Source of the DNA: Chitinophagaceae bacterium
Lineage (GTDB): Bacteria > Bacteroidota > Bacteroidia > Chitinophagales > Chitinophagaceae
NCBI GenBank assembly: GCA_020403455.1
Contig: JADBXP010000011.1
Coordinates: 32,022 to 96,021 of the forward strand
Length of the DNA stretch: 64,000 bases
Direction of reading: 5' to 3'
Of the stretch, positions 38,463 to 47,479 are shown piece after piece (the stretch's first letter is position 1; the number at the start of each line of letters is the position of its first letter). The notes beneath the pieces are model-generated. The model worked only from the letters and a program-made list of their open reading frames with translations. It ran no database searches and was not told the DNA's origin. The position numbers were made by a program, and so were the translations under genes.

Positions 38463-39845
38463 TTAATGAGACGATGATTGATAATTTTTTTGTGATTGGT
38501 GAAACTCTTTTTGAAATTCAGTAAAATCGGTCATCTCTGACTGAAAATTCTTACATACATGATAATTAAATTCAGCCAACTCATGTAACCGCAATCTGTC
38601 CACCATCCTGCATATAAGGTTATAATCTGAGGATTGAGTTCTACTTTCCTTATCGGTGACCAATCCGATACGATGATTCAACTGAGCATAATACAAAGAA
38701 TTCAGTGCTCTTGCGATAGAGTAGACAGCGTATGGGCGCTCTTGTTTACTTTGCAATAATCCTAGTGCATAATATAAGTAAAGGGTAAAATTTTCCTCTC
38801 TGTAAAGTTGTTCAATGATTTCAAGAGAAAACCTTTTTTGTAATTGAAAAAAATATACAGAATCGACTAAGAATTGCTCGTTACCCTTTTGTCCGGAAAT
38901 CAATGGCCGAATCGCTGCAATACGTTTGTAACAATCCGGGTGTGTTCTTAGTGAGTCCTTTTCTTTTTGAGATAATCCCGAAGCATCTTCCTTCATCTGA
39001 CCAAAGATAGATGACTCGTTTTGAATCCATTTCTCCTTGAATGGATACTCTTTGAAACTCAATAGACGAGTAATATCCAGCTTCCCATAAAATGCCGAGT
39101 CATCAACAGTATCCAACATCTGTAAGCAAGAAATGGCCCCTGACATAGAAAACCGAGTAGACCGCAAAAATTTCATTGCCTGTAAATCTGCTTCCGTCTC
39201 ATGCTCACGACTATGTTGACGAGAATTGAATGCAAATTTCTTTAAAAGCTTCTCCATTTCAGCATTAACACCGTACTCCTTCCTCTTCAACCGCTTGATT
39301 TCCCTCTTAAACTCTTCACTATTGAGGGTAGAAACATTTTTTCGAATAGATTGATTGCTATGGTCAAGGTACAAGTGCGCCAATTCGTGACAAAGTACAT
39401 AGGCAAGTTCAGCTTCATTTTTTAGCCGCACAAAAAGTCCTGCATTAAATACGATTGTGCCTTCACCTAAACTTGAGGCATTGGGCCACCAGTCTCTGGT
39501 GAAAAAGATCCGTACTGGTAAATTTTTCAATTCCGGATTTCCATCTACAATTTTGGTATAAATGGATTGCAGATAGTTGTAAGCAACTGCTTCTGTTACT
39601 ACCCGCTGACTTGTCATCAAAGAGCAGATCATCTTAAATCGATCGGAAAAGACCTCTTTATATTCATCCCTGTTTTCTTTTTCAAGGGAGGCAATTAAAG
39701 TGTTGTTTTTTTCCTGAGCAGCATTGAAAAGGTCATTTCTTAATTTGACGTTATCAGCCGGAAACGAATACACTAACTTATTTTGAGCTAGTGTACTAAT
39801 TGAGAGACAAATACTAAATAAGAAGACAATAAATTCCCTACCCAT
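38463..39845 (-). CDS. M48-family zinc metalloprotease, periplasmic
   Basis: A 460-residue protein with a signal peptide (MGREFIVFLFSICLSISTLA, then Q). The zinc site is H153-E154-L-A-H157 in VLCHELAHLYLDHS, and the third ligand is the glutamate in HETEADLQAMKF (about 217). This places it in the M48 family near BepA/YfgC-like exported peptidases, which help quality control of outer-membrane proteins; that function is family knowledge. The C-terminal 200 residues are helical. It is the promoter-proximal gene of a two-gene operon with the unknown exported protein downstream. Confidence 0.9.
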   Translation of the reverse strand: MGREFIVFLFSICLSISTLAQNKLVYSFPADNVKLRNDLFNAAQEKNNTLIASLEKENRDEYKEVFSDRFKMICSLMTSQRVVTEAVAYNYLQSIYTKIVDGNPELKNLPVRIFFTRDWWPNASSLGEGTIVFNAGLFVRLKNEAELAYVLCHELAHLYLDHSNQSIRKNVSTLNSEEFKREIKRLKRKEYGVNAEMEKLLKKFAFNSRQHSREHETEADLQAMKFLRSTRFSMSGAISCLQMLDTVDDSAFYGKLDITRLLSFKEYPFKEKWIQNESSIFGQMKEDASGLSQKEKDSLRTHPDCYKRIAAIRPLISGQKGNEQFLVDSVYFFQLQKRFSLEIIEQLYREENFTLYLYYALGLLQSKQERPYAVYSIARALNSLYYAQLNHRIGLVTDKESRTQSSDYNLICRMVDRLRLHELAEFNYHVCKNFQSEMTDFTEFQKEFHQSQKNYQSSSH

Positions 39846-40333
39846 ATTGGTTATTCTATCGTATCAATTCAATCCTTATTTATTACGTTGGAGGAATTCT
39901 AAGATAAGAATTTAATTGAAGAAATAACCATTTTATAAAATTCCACCTACGGCACATATCACATAAGTTATATTAATTATATTTTTCTTCGGTTTGAAAT
40001 GGACAAATCGCAGTCATGCATCTTCAAGGAATGAGCCATTTTTTCAGATGCTGCAAGCATGAATTTCGGCTTGAAAAACTTTAATAATTGGTTAGACAGG
40101 AAAGAATTATTCAAATACCGCTAGTATCTACTGTAAACCCATACAAATGTGCTTATCGGTTAAATCAAAGTTATTTAGATGAGAGGACGTATTTGCAACA
40201 TTTTTTGAATCCAACTTCCCTGATTTTATCTGGGGATAAATTACCTTAACCTTTAGAGAAGCTACCGATAAAATAATTGTAATTTAAACCCGTGAGCCGC
40301 TGAAATTATCTCCCGAATTATTAATGATTCTAA
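39846..40333. other. Divergent intergenic region without a gene
   Basis: 488 AT-rich bases between the M48 operon (minus) and the PQQ dehydrogenase gene (plus). I see no coding frame with support, no terminator and no clear repeat. It must hold both promoters, but no box stands out. Confidence 0.5.
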
Positions 40334-42493
40334 ATGCATCATCTTATGTATCCGTACTTCCTCAATGACATAAGTAAATGGTTATTGATTATTTTTCTCA
40401 TCGCAGGATGTGATCGAACTAAGAAACATACAGCAGGAGATATTCATCAACAACGATTCTTACAGGCAGACTTAGAGCCGGAAAACTGGATGAGTCTCGG
40501 CAGAAATTTTCAACAACAGCATCATACACCCCTGAAGCAGATCAATGCAACAAATGCAGATAGTATTGGTCTCGCTTGGGAGTACAAAACATTTACTAGC
40601 AGGGGCAAGGTGAACAGGGGGTTAGAAGCTACTCCTATTGTAGTGGATGGGGTCATGTACACATCAGGTGCATGGAGTATTGTGATGGCAATTGATGCGA
40701 AAACCGGACAACAAATATGGCGGTATGATCCACAGGTGGAGGGTAGTTATGCACGGAAGGCCTGTTGTGATGTGGTTAATCGAGGTGTACAGGTATGGGA
40801 AGGAAAGGTATATGCCGGAACCCTGGATGGCTATTTGGTATGTTTGGATGCAACCAGTGGAAAGGAACTATGGAAGGTGAATACGCTTGAGGATAGAAAT
40901 GCATTCTATACAATTACCGGTGCACCGCAAATTGCCGGGGGAAAAGTAATCGTTGGCAATGCAGGAGCCGAGTTCGGGGTGCGCGGTTATATAACTGCCT
41001 ATGACGCAACAACCGGAAAATATGCATGGCGATTTTATACTGTGCCCGGTGACCCCGCTAAAAAAACGGAACATGCAGAAATGGAAGTAGCTGCAAAAAC
41101 TTGGGATCCGAAAAGTGACTGGAAGGCAGGAGGTGGTGGAACAGTTTGGGGACAGATGGCGTATGATCCGGAATTGAACCTATTGTATGTCGGAACCGGC
41201 AATGCGACCCCCTATCCTATTTGGTATCGAAGTCCATCAGGGGGAGATAATTTATACCTGGCATCTATTCTTGCCATCAATCCGGACAATGGCAAATTAC
41301 AATGGCATTATCAGACCACACCCGGAGAGATGTGGGATTTTACTGCTACCATGAATATCATCTTAGCCGATCTACCCATCAAAGGAAAAGTCCGCAAGGT
41401 ATTGATGCAAGCACCAAAGAATGGATTCTTTTATGTATTAGACAGAACAAATGGTGAATTGATTTCAGCAAAACCTTTTGTTCCGGTCAATTGGGCTGAC
41501 TCAGTTGATATAGCAACCGGACGACCGGCCATTAATAAAAAAAATTCCTGGTACAAGGACAGTGCTAAGTATATTTTTCCCGGGCCTGCGGGTGGTCATT
41601 CATGGCCTGCGATGAGTTTTCATCCGGGGCATGGTCTAGTCTATATACCGACCATAGACATGCCTTTTGTATATGAAAACGAAAAGAATTATCAGTTTCG
41701 ACCGGGCAGAGATAACATGTATGCCCGACAAATATCTACTCCTCTCCCGCCCGTCTATGCCCATTTTGGCAAGGGTTGGCCTGAACCAGAATATGAGGTA
41801 CTGAAAGCATGGGATCCGGTACAACAAAAAGAGATTTGGCGATTGCCTTTTCCGGGTACTCAAAATGGAGGGATACTTTCAACAGATGGTGATCTTATAT
41901 TTCAGGGTTCCTCAACAGGTTATTTGTTGGTAGTGCATGCGAAGACCGGGAAGTTGTTGAAGAAAATTTATACGGGCACTGGTATTCAGGCAGCCCCGAT
42001 GAGTTATCAGATCAATGGTGAGCAATATGTTGCAGTGATGGCGGGTTATGGAGGAGCAGTATTGTTTTTTCCCGGTGAGCAGGATGCTGTGGCGAAGTAT
42101 AAAAATGAGGGAAGAATACTTGCATTTAAACTTGGAGGGAAAGAAGTTCCCTTACCACCTGTGAGAGAACCGGCAAGTGAAGTATTTGCCCCTCCGACCA
42201 TAGCACTAGAAACAGCGCAGATAGAGAAGGGGGGACAGATATATTCGGGTTATTGCGGTGCCTGTCATAGCAGTTTCGGCAAAAGTCACAAAAGTGAATT
42301 ACCTGACTTAAGTAATATGGCGCCTGTAATACATGAAACTTTTGAGGAAATTGTATTGAAGGGTAAGTTGAGTTATTATGGTATGTCAGGCTTCTCAGAT
42401 GTGTTGAAAAAAGAGGAGGTAAAGGCCTTGCACCAGTTTTTGATTTCGGTGCAGAAAAAAAGGTATGAGGAACAATTGGGAAATAAGAGGTAA
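40334..42493 (+). CDS. PQQ-dependent dehydrogenase lipoprotein with C-terminal cytochrome c domain
   Basis: A quinohaemoprotein of 719 residues. The lipobox is LIAGC (C26), so it is anchored at a membrane facing the periplasm. The eight-bladed propeller carries the vicinal disulfide C144-C145 (ARKACCDVVNRG), calcium-site residues E213 and N290 and the catalytic aspartate D335 in MWDFTATMN. The residue two positions after D335 is threonine, not the aspartate expected in lanthanide-dependent enzymes, so calcium is likely. The C-terminal domain has the haem site CGACH (about 642-646). Probably oxidises an alcohol or sugar and passes electrons to the respiratory chain. PQQ synthesis genes are not in the window. 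Confidence 0.92.
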   Translation: MHHLMYPYFLNDISKWLLIIFLIAGCDRTKKHTAGDIHQQRFLQADLEPENWMSLGRNFQQQHHTPLKQINATNADSIGLAWEYKTFTSRGKVNRGLEATPIVVDGVMYTSGAWSIVMAIDAKTGQQIWRYDPQVEGSYARKACCDVVNRGVQVWEGKVYAGTLDGYLVCLDATSGKELWKVNTLEDRNAFYTITGAPQIAGGKVIVGNAGAEFGVRGYITAYDATTGKYAWRFYTVPGDPAKKTEHAEMEVAAKTWDPKSDWKAGGGGTVWGQMAYDPELNLLYVGTGNATPYPIWYRSPSGGDNLYLASILAINPDNGKLQWHYQTTPGEMWDFTATMNIILADLPIKGKVRKVLMQAPKNGFFYVLDRTNGELISAKPFVPVNWADSVDIATGRPAINKKNSWYKDSAKYIFPGPAGGHSWPAMSFHPGHGLVYIPTIDMPFVYENEKNYQFRPGRDNMYARQISTPLPPVYAHFGKGWPEPEYEVLKAWDPVQQKEIWRLPFPGTQNGGILSTDGDLIFQGSSTGYLLVVHAKTGKLLKKIYTGTGIQAAPMSYQINGEQYVAVMAGYGGAVLFFPGEQDAVAKYKNEGRILAFKLGGKEVPLPPVREPASEVFAPPTIALETAQIEKGGQIYSGYCGACHSSFGKSHKSELPDLSNMAPVIHETFEEIVLKGKLSYYGMSGFSDVLKKEEVKALHQFLISVQKKRYEEQLGNKR

Positions 42494-42501
42494 TTCAATC
42501 C

Positions 42502-42560
42502 TCTCCCTTACCGCTTGCGCATAAGGAGAATTGCTGCGTCGGAGAGACTTTTCGGAGGAG
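42502..42560 (+). repeat. REP-like repeat, compact copy
   Basis: Two segments lie side by side. Bases 42502-42532 (a palindrome with TAAGGAGA facing TCTCCCTTA and a CGC-TT-GCG tip) are identical to 63626-63656. Bases 42534-42560 (around GGAGAGACTTTTCGGAGGAG) are identical to 63718-63744 and 63959-63985. In the copies at the right end the two segments are 61 bases apart; here that spacer is missing. Confidence 0.8.
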
Positions 42561-42756
42561 AACAATCCATTGCATTTGATGAACTATGTGGGGTTGATGG
42601 AATTTATCAAAGACATTTACAAAGCATGGAGAAAAATGCATGGCCCACCGCTGGCTTATTCGCCAAAAAAAGAAAGAGGGTGCTACCCCCGATTATGAAA
42701 CTACTGATTTTTTGATCTGTAATCCCTTGCTGTAATAGGTTATAGGCTATTTAACC

Positions 42757-42770
42757 CCGACTTTAGTCGG
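42757..42770. repeat. Perfect short hairpin CCGACT-TT-AGTCGG
   Basis: A six-base perfect stem with a two-base loop and no T tail, lying between two genes. Its CTTTAG core resembles that of the hairpin at 63850-63876, so it may be another REP-like element. Confidence 0.5.
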
Positions 42771-43039
42771 ACAACTATGATATTTAATTATGTACAGTGC
42801 ATTCTTTTCTTACTGTATTTACTGTTTCAATCCCTTTTAGTAAAATATTAGATATTGAATATAATTGAACAAACCTTGATCTATACAGTTCAGCCAATTA
42901 AAACAACAACTCAACATTTTTCGAAGAACTCCAACTAAGAAATGATAATAATTTTGAGATTAAGTATGCTTGTTAGAAATCAAAAATATCTGTAAAACAG
43001 AAAATACTAAATATTTAATCACCAAATAAATTAAGTGTT

Positions 43040-43807
43040 ATGAAAAAATTAGCTGTTACAAAATTTATTTTCTTTGTACTGACTCTTATTGGTATTTCAA
43101 GTTGTAAAAAAAATGATAATATAAATCCCATATCACTTGAAGTTCCAGATGTGTATAAAAAAATCTATGGTGCTGAAAGCATTACTAATGATGGGACATG
43201 GATTTATATAAAAACAAAATGCTTACCTGATCATAAAAGTGTTTACTATATTCCAGGAGATTCTTTATATGAGCCATTTAGTGGCATAACATTTGGAGGA
43301 ATTCAATTTAGAAGAAATCCAAATACAATTATCGGTTATTCCAGCATATTCAAAATTCCTTTAAAACCAGCACTAAATAATTTGCATGCGGCAACACCAC
43401 TTGGGCCCATTGGAATTGCATTAAATGGTGTACCATTCTTTAATCAATATGCTGGACCAACAGGTCAGCCCCTAAAAAATGAAGCAGAAATTGAATCATT
43501 TGATAAATATTATGGGCATCCAACGGAAATCGGTATGTACCATTACCATGTTGAACCAATCTTTTTAACAACTATGAAATCAACAAAATACGGATTAATG
43601 GGCTTTTTGTTAGATGGGTTCCCTGTTTATGGTCCAATGGAGGAAAACGGCACTATCGTAAATAATAGTAATCTAGATGCTTTCCATGGCCATATTCATG
43701 CAACAGCAGATTTTCCCAACGGCATTTATCATTACCATTTTACTAGCGAAGCCCCCTATTTAAATGGTAGCGGTTTTTATGGTACTCCAGGAACAATAAG
43801 TTATTAA
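43040..43807 (+). CDS. YHYH-domain lipoprotein
   Basis: A 255-residue lipoprotein (lipobox IGISSC, C22) of the YHYH family. Two YHYH motifs are seen at 167-170 (MYHYHVEP) and 230-233 (GIYHYHFT), plus H216-G-H218-I-H220 in FHGHIHAT, so three clustered histidine groups could bind a metal such as copper (inference). The family has no firmly known function. Base composition is low in G+C compared with genes before 42.5 kb. The stop codon touches the start of the next gene, and the cluster goes on with MORN-type and SCO lipoproteins and a two-component system. Confidence 0.85.
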   Translation: MKKLAVTKFIFFVLTLIGISSCKKNDNINPISLEVPDVYKKIYGAESITNDGTWIYIKTKCLPDHKSVYYIPGDSLYEPFSGITFGGIQFRRNPNTIIGYSSIFKIPLKPALNNLHAATPLGPIGIALNGVPFFNQYAGPTGQPLKNEAEIESFDKYYGHPTEIGMYHYHVEPIFLTTMKSTKYGLMGFLLDGFPVYGPMEENGTIVNNSNLDAFHGHIHATADFPNGIYHYHFTSEAPYLNGSGFYGTPGTISY

Positions 43808-44374
43808 ATGAAGTATTTTGGCTACATCTTTCTCACCCTACTTTCTTGCAGTGCTGAAAAAAGGGACTTATCGAATTTATATATACTAAGTTCATCAAAA
43901 GAAATAGTTATACACAACGAAATAGTCTATTTTAAAAATCAAAGATTCAATGGTTGCCTGTACCAGTTAATGCCAAATAAAAATGATACGCTTCAAATTC
44001 AATTCTTTAAGAATGGAATATATGATGGCATTTTCAAAAAATGGTATTCCAATAAACAATTAATGGAGTATCGCGTTTACAAGAACGGAAAAAAAAATGG
44101 CATTCAAGTTACTTTTTGGAAAAATGGCTATAAACGGTTTGAGTATAACGCGAAAAATGATACTTATGATGGTGAGATGAGCCAATGGACGAATCGAGGT
44201 CAATTATATCATCTGGCTCATTATTCAAATGGACAAGAAGAGGGGAGTCAAAAAATGTGGTATGAAAATGGAAAACTACGGGCGAATTATGTCATAATTA
44301 ATGGAAAGCGGTATGGTTTGCTGGGAACAAAAAAATGTAAAAATGTATCAGACTTTTTTTATAATAATAAGTAG
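43808..44374 (+). CDS. MORN-variant repeat lipoprotein (YwqK-like)
   Basis: A 188-residue protein with a lipobox at C14 (TLLSC). The body consists of MORN-variant repeats, for example GIFKKWYSNKQLMEYRVYKN, GIQVTFWKNGYKRFEY and GSQKMWYENGKLRANYV, as in proteins annotated YwqK-like antitoxin. In Bacteroidota such proteins are widespread and usually of unknown function; the antitoxin label should not be taken at face value, since no toxin gene is adjacent. It starts directly after the YHYH gene stop and overlaps the SCO gene start by 32 bases, so translation of all three is likely coupled. Confidence 0.82.
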   Translation: MKYFGYIFLTLLSCSAEKRDLSNLYILSSSKEIVIHNEIVYFKNQRFNGCLYQLMPNKNDTLQIQFFKNGIYDGIFKKWYSNKQLMEYRVYKNGKKNGIQVTFWKNGYKRFEYNAKNDTYDGEMSQWTNRGQLYHLAHYSNGQEEGSQKMWYENGKLRANYVIINGKRYGLLGTKKCKNVSDFFYNNK

Positions 44375-44993
44375 TATTCTTTTAATTGGATGTAAAGATA
44401 AATCAAATATGCAAGGTAAATTACCTTATTATAATGGTCCGGATTTTACACCCATATTTTTAAAAGAATCTTCAGAAGTTGATCGACTTATAACACATTC
44501 AATTAGTAATTTTTCATTCTTGAATCAAGATAGTATTTTTATTACGCAAAAAGAAATTGAAAATAAAATTCATATTGCTAACTTCATTTTTACAAGTTGT
44601 GGAGCGATTTGTCCAGTAATGACTCGTAATATGAAAATTGTAAGTGATAGCTTAGGTAAAGATAATGAAATAGTCTTGCTATCATTCTCCGTAACTCCTT
44701 GGATTGATCAACCACACATTCTAAATCAATACAAAGAAAAATATAACGTCAAAAACCTAAATTGGCATTTCTTGACAGGGGACAAAACCTCAATCTATAC
44801 GCTGGCGAGGAAATCATACTTTGCGGAGGAAGATATTGGATTCAGTAAAAGTAGCTCTGAATTTCTGCATACAGAGCATTTTATATTAGTTGACAAGAAG
44901 AAACGTATTCGGGGCATCTATAATGGAACTTTAACGTTAGAGATGCATCATTTAATTAGTGATATAATAACTTTGAAAAAAGAGATGGATTAA
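44343..44993 (+). CDS. SCO1/SenC-family lipoprotein
   Basis: A thioredoxin-fold protein of 216 residues with a lipobox at C17 (LLIGC). The copper/redox motif is C86-G-A-I-C90-P, and the third copper ligand is probably H176 in EFLHTEHFILVD; all residues needed to bind copper are therefore present. SCO proteins deliver copper to cytochrome oxidase or act as thiol reductases. The ATG at 44343 gives a proper lipoprotein signal; the frame is open further upstream, but that part encodes the end of the MORN protein in another frame. No oxidase genes lie nearby, so a role linked to the neighbouring histidine-rich YHYH lipoprotein is considered. Confidence 0.9.
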   Translation: MYQTFFIIISSILLIGCKDKSNMQGKLPYYNGPDFTPIFLKESSEVDRLITHSISNFSFLNQDSIFITQKEIENKIHIANFIFTSCGAICPVMTRNMKIVSDSLGKDNEIVLLSFSVTPWIDQPHILNQYKEKYNVKNLNWHFLTGDKTSIYTLARKSYFAEEDIGFSKSSSEFLHTEHFILVDKKKRIRGIYNGTLTLEMHHLISDIITLKKEMD

Positions 44994-45054
44994 ACAATTT
45001 AATAAAAATCTAATATATGTTGAGAGTATATGTATTACTTCAATTTGTAGTAGT

Positions 45055-46074
45055 ATGCTAAAAAACAAATACAGATTTATATACATGATTCTATTAGGAA
45101 TCATATTTGTTCTATTAGTAGAATTATTTAATAGGGAGCATCAGAAAACTAACGATCTTTTACTAAAATTAATTTTGGGCTCAATCATTTCTTGCATTTT
45201 ATGGGAGGGTAATATCCGAATCGATCATTGGCTAAACATAAAATACCCCTGGCTATCAAAGCCAAAAACTCGCTTAACAATACAACTCATTGTTACTCCA
45301 ATATATACAGCATTAACCCTAAAAATACTTTTATTGGCTGCAGAAATTGTACAAACAAAGGAAACTTTATTTCAGCGTCGTCCACCTCCACATGACCCAA
45401 TATTTTTACCAGCCTTACTCTTGGCATTTATTATTTTTCTTACTGACATAAGTGTACATTTCTTTAGAGCTTGGAAACAAAGTATTATAGATGCTGAGCG
45501 GTATAAAACTGAAAGAACAGAAGCCCAGTTACATGTCCTTAAAAATCAACTGAATCCCCATTTTCTTTTTAACAATTTGAGCGTATTATCATCTTTAGTA
45601 TATCAAAATCAGAATAAGGCGGTATCATTCATAAGTGAGTTGGCTAAGGTTTATCGCTACGTTATAGAAAGTAATAATAAAGAAATTATTTTATTAAAAG
45701 AGGAAATTGAGTTTATCAACCACTATGTATATCTTTTAAAAATTCGATTTGATAATTCATTTAGTTGCAGCATCAAAATAGAAGATAACTTATTAAAATA
45801 TTATATTTTGCCAATGAGTTTACAGATTCTAGTTGAAAATGCGATACAGCACAACGAAGCTTCTCAACAAAGACCACTTAAAGTAAATATATATAGTAGT
45901 GATAATTGTCTATTGATTGAAAACAACATTCAATCAAGAATAGAAGATAAAGAATCTTCGAAATTAGGTTTATTGAATATTCAAAGCAGATATAGTTATA
46001 TTACAACTGAAAAAGTTCAATTCTCGAGAGATGAAAATACATTTAAAGTAATTTTACCATTGATTCTCAAATAG
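45055..46074 (+). CDS. LytS/YehU-type sensor histidine kinase
   Basis: A 339-residue kinase with four predicted membrane helices in the first 135 residues (MILLGIIFVLLVELF, LLKLILGSIISCILW, LTIQLIVTPIYTALTLKILL, FLPALLLAFIIFLTDISVHF) and no large sensor domain. The phospho-acceptor is H169 in NQLNPHFLFNNL, and the N-box is LVENAIQHNE. It starts 61 bases after the SCO gene. A TTG-N17-TCAATTTG pair (45020-45047) could be its own promoter, so it may be transcribed alone or with the genes before it. The response regulator follows after 2 bases. Confidence 0.9.
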   Translation: MLKNKYRFIYMILLGIIFVLLVELFNREHQKTNDLLLKLILGSIISCILWEGNIRIDHWLNIKYPWLSKPKTRLTIQLIVTPIYTALTLKILLLAAEIVQTKETLFQRRPPPHDPIFLPALLLAFIIFLTDISVHFFRAWKQSIIDAERYKTERTEAQLHVLKNQLNPHFLFNNLSVLSSLVYQNQNKAVSFISELAKVYRYVIESNNKEIILLKEEIEFINHYVYLLKIRFDNSFSCSIKIEDNLLKYYILPMSLQILVENAIQHNEASQQRPLKVNIYSSDNCLLIENNIQSRIEDKESSKLGLLNIQSRYSYITTEKVQFSRDENTFKVILPLILK

Positions 46075-46076
46075 CA

Positions 46077-46811
46077 ATGAAAATTATAATTATCGAGGAT
46101 GAGAAATTATCTGCAGAACATTTAGCAGGTATGCTTCAGATGGCAGATAAAAGTATTGAAATAGTCAAGTATCTAGAATCTGTGAGAGATTGTATACGAA
46201 CATTAAATACAGATCTTGCCTGTGATTTAATATTTATGGATATTCATTTGGCCGATGGCAACTGCTTCAAGATTTTTGATCAGATTAAAATAGAAACTCC
46301 AATAATTTTTACTACTGCATTCGATCGATATGCACTTGATGCATTTAAACAATTTAGTATTGATTACCTCTTAAAACCGATTTCCTTTAATGATGTTTGC
46401 GCCTCTCTTGAAAAATATAAAAAATATCATCAGCACTATGTGGCAGTTAATTATTTACAATTTAATAATCATTACAAATCTAGGTTTATTGTTAGATCCG
46501 GACGAATAATAGATAGTATTGCTGTGAGTGATATACATCATTTTGAATCAAGAGATAGTACAACTTTTTTAGTGAATATGAATATGAAAAAATTTATTAT
46601 TGATTATACTTTAGATGAGTTATCAAAAATATTACCAACAAAAGATTTCTTTAGAATCAATCGTAAAGTAATAGTTCACATTCAAGCTATACAAAAAATA
46701 AATACTTATCCGAATAGCCGACTATTATTGCGCACCATTAACCAGAATCTAGATTCCCAAATAGTGAGTAGAGAAAGAGTTCATGAGTTTAAAAATTGGC
46801 TTAATAGGTAG
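46077..46811 (+). CDS. LytTR-family response regulator
   Basis: A 244-residue transcription regulator. The receiver holds the acidic residues in IIEDEK, phospho-acceptor D55 (LIFMDIHLADG) and the lysine in YLLKPISF. The LytTR DNA-binding domain spans about 140-244, with the typical FIVRSGRIIDSIAVSDIHHF and FFRINRKVIVHIQAI segments. It forms a two-gene unit with the kinase. LytTR regulators commonly control adjacent genes, so the YHYH-MORN-SCO lipoproteins are likely targets (inference). A weak terminator-like hairpin follows. Confidence 0.92.
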   Translation: MKIIIIEDEKLSAEHLAGMLQMADKSIEIVKYLESVRDCIRTLNTDLACDLIFMDIHLADGNCFKIFDQIKIETPIIFTTAFDRYALDAFKQFSIDYLLKPISFNDVCASLEKYKKYHQHYVAVNYLQFNNHYKSRFIVRSGRIIDSIAVSDIHHFESRDSTTFLVNMNMKKFIIDYTLDELSKILPTKDFFRINRKVIVHIQAIQKINTYPNSRLLLRTINQNLDSQIVSRERVHEFKNWLNR

Positions 46812-46846
46812 CTAATACCACTGTTTCAATATAATCCAAATTTCCG

Positions 46847-46890
46847 CTCTCCATTGGGATTATTATCTCGAAATTGGAGAGTTATTTTTT
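46847..46890 (+). terminator. Possible terminator after the LytTR gene
   Basis: CTCTCCA (46847-46853) can pair with TGGAGAG (46875-46881), followed by TTATTTTTT. The loop is long (21 bases), so support is moderate. Confidence 0.5.
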
Positions 46891-46947
46891 AATTTAAATG
46901 GCAATGGTGGATCAATTATTTGAAAAAACAAGCAAAATATTGGAATC

Positions 46948-46973
46948 TGTATCGACCCCTTAATTCTTGGACA
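46948..46973. mobile_element. Solitary IS3-type terminal repeat (remnant)
   Basis: TGT-ATCGACCCCTTAATTCT followed by TGGACA resembles the ends of IS3-family (IS150-group) elements, which typically read TGTA..GACCCC....TTGGACA. No matching opposite end and no transposase frame were found in the window, so at most a decayed end remains. The assignment is from memory of the family pattern. Confidence 0.35.
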
Positions 46974-47479
46974 AAACGGGGTTAAAATTTGAGCCAATTT
47001 CACTGATTTTTATAAATCTTTTTTTGCATTTGCATAAAATTAATTTAGCGTATCAACTGCGATTCAATGAATCAAGGCATAAAAATTGCAGAATTTGTAC
47101 GAATCACAGCACCTCTCACTCTGTAGAGATGGATACATTCTCCTATTTCTTGGGTCTAAAAAGTATGCTAAAAAGATCAATTTGAAATCCAGAATCCTTT
47201 CCTGCATTGATTTACATCGATTCTCAACAAATATTGTTCCTACAATATACAAGCGATATTTTTCAAATGCTTCATATTGATAACAAGAACGGATATAAGA
47301 ATAGGATCTATTGGTAAAAAAGAGGTTGAAAGAGTACACTCTTTAATGAATCATTGGCAAGTGTATACACATTGGATATAACTACGATACTTCATAACTT
47401 TAAGAGTAAATAGGTTTCAATTCCAAATAAATTGCCCAACGCACAGAGATCAAACAAATAAAAAGCTGATTTGCATACC

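Larger units (their letters stand above)
42494..43039. other. Intergenic region with REP-like palindromes
   Basis: 546 bases with no credible gene. It contains two repeat segments that also occur at 63.6-64.0 kb (see 42502-42560), and a perfect hairpin CCGACT-TT-AGTCGG at 42757-42770. After 42780 the sequence becomes very AT-rich, leading into the low-GC gene cluster. Confidence 0.6.
46812..47479. other. Gene-free AT-rich stretch with a possible IS remnant
   Basis: 668 bases without a supportable gene. Overlapping short frames on both strands show no family features. It contains a weak terminator-like hairpin (46847-46890) and a sequence like an IS3-type end (46948-46973). The rest looks like decayed non-coding DNA between the low-GC cluster and the Crp/Fnr gene. 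Confidence 0.5.

Noticed and set aside
40334..42493. Lanthanide-dependent (XoxF-type) dehydrogenase.
   Set aside because: The diagnostic aspartate two residues after the catalytic aspartate is threonine here.
42515..42715. 66-residue frame after the PQQ dehydrogenase.
   Set aside because: Its first part is the REP-like repeat, which is non-coding at the other copies.
43808..44374. Toxin-antitoxin reading of the YwqK-like gene.
   Set aside because: No toxin gene is adjacent; MORN-variant lipoproteins are common in Bacteroidota without toxin partners.
46967..47339. Overlapping frames of 72 and 91 residues on opposite strands.
   Set aside because: No domain, no transposase motif and no start context; kept only as possible decayed IS DNA.
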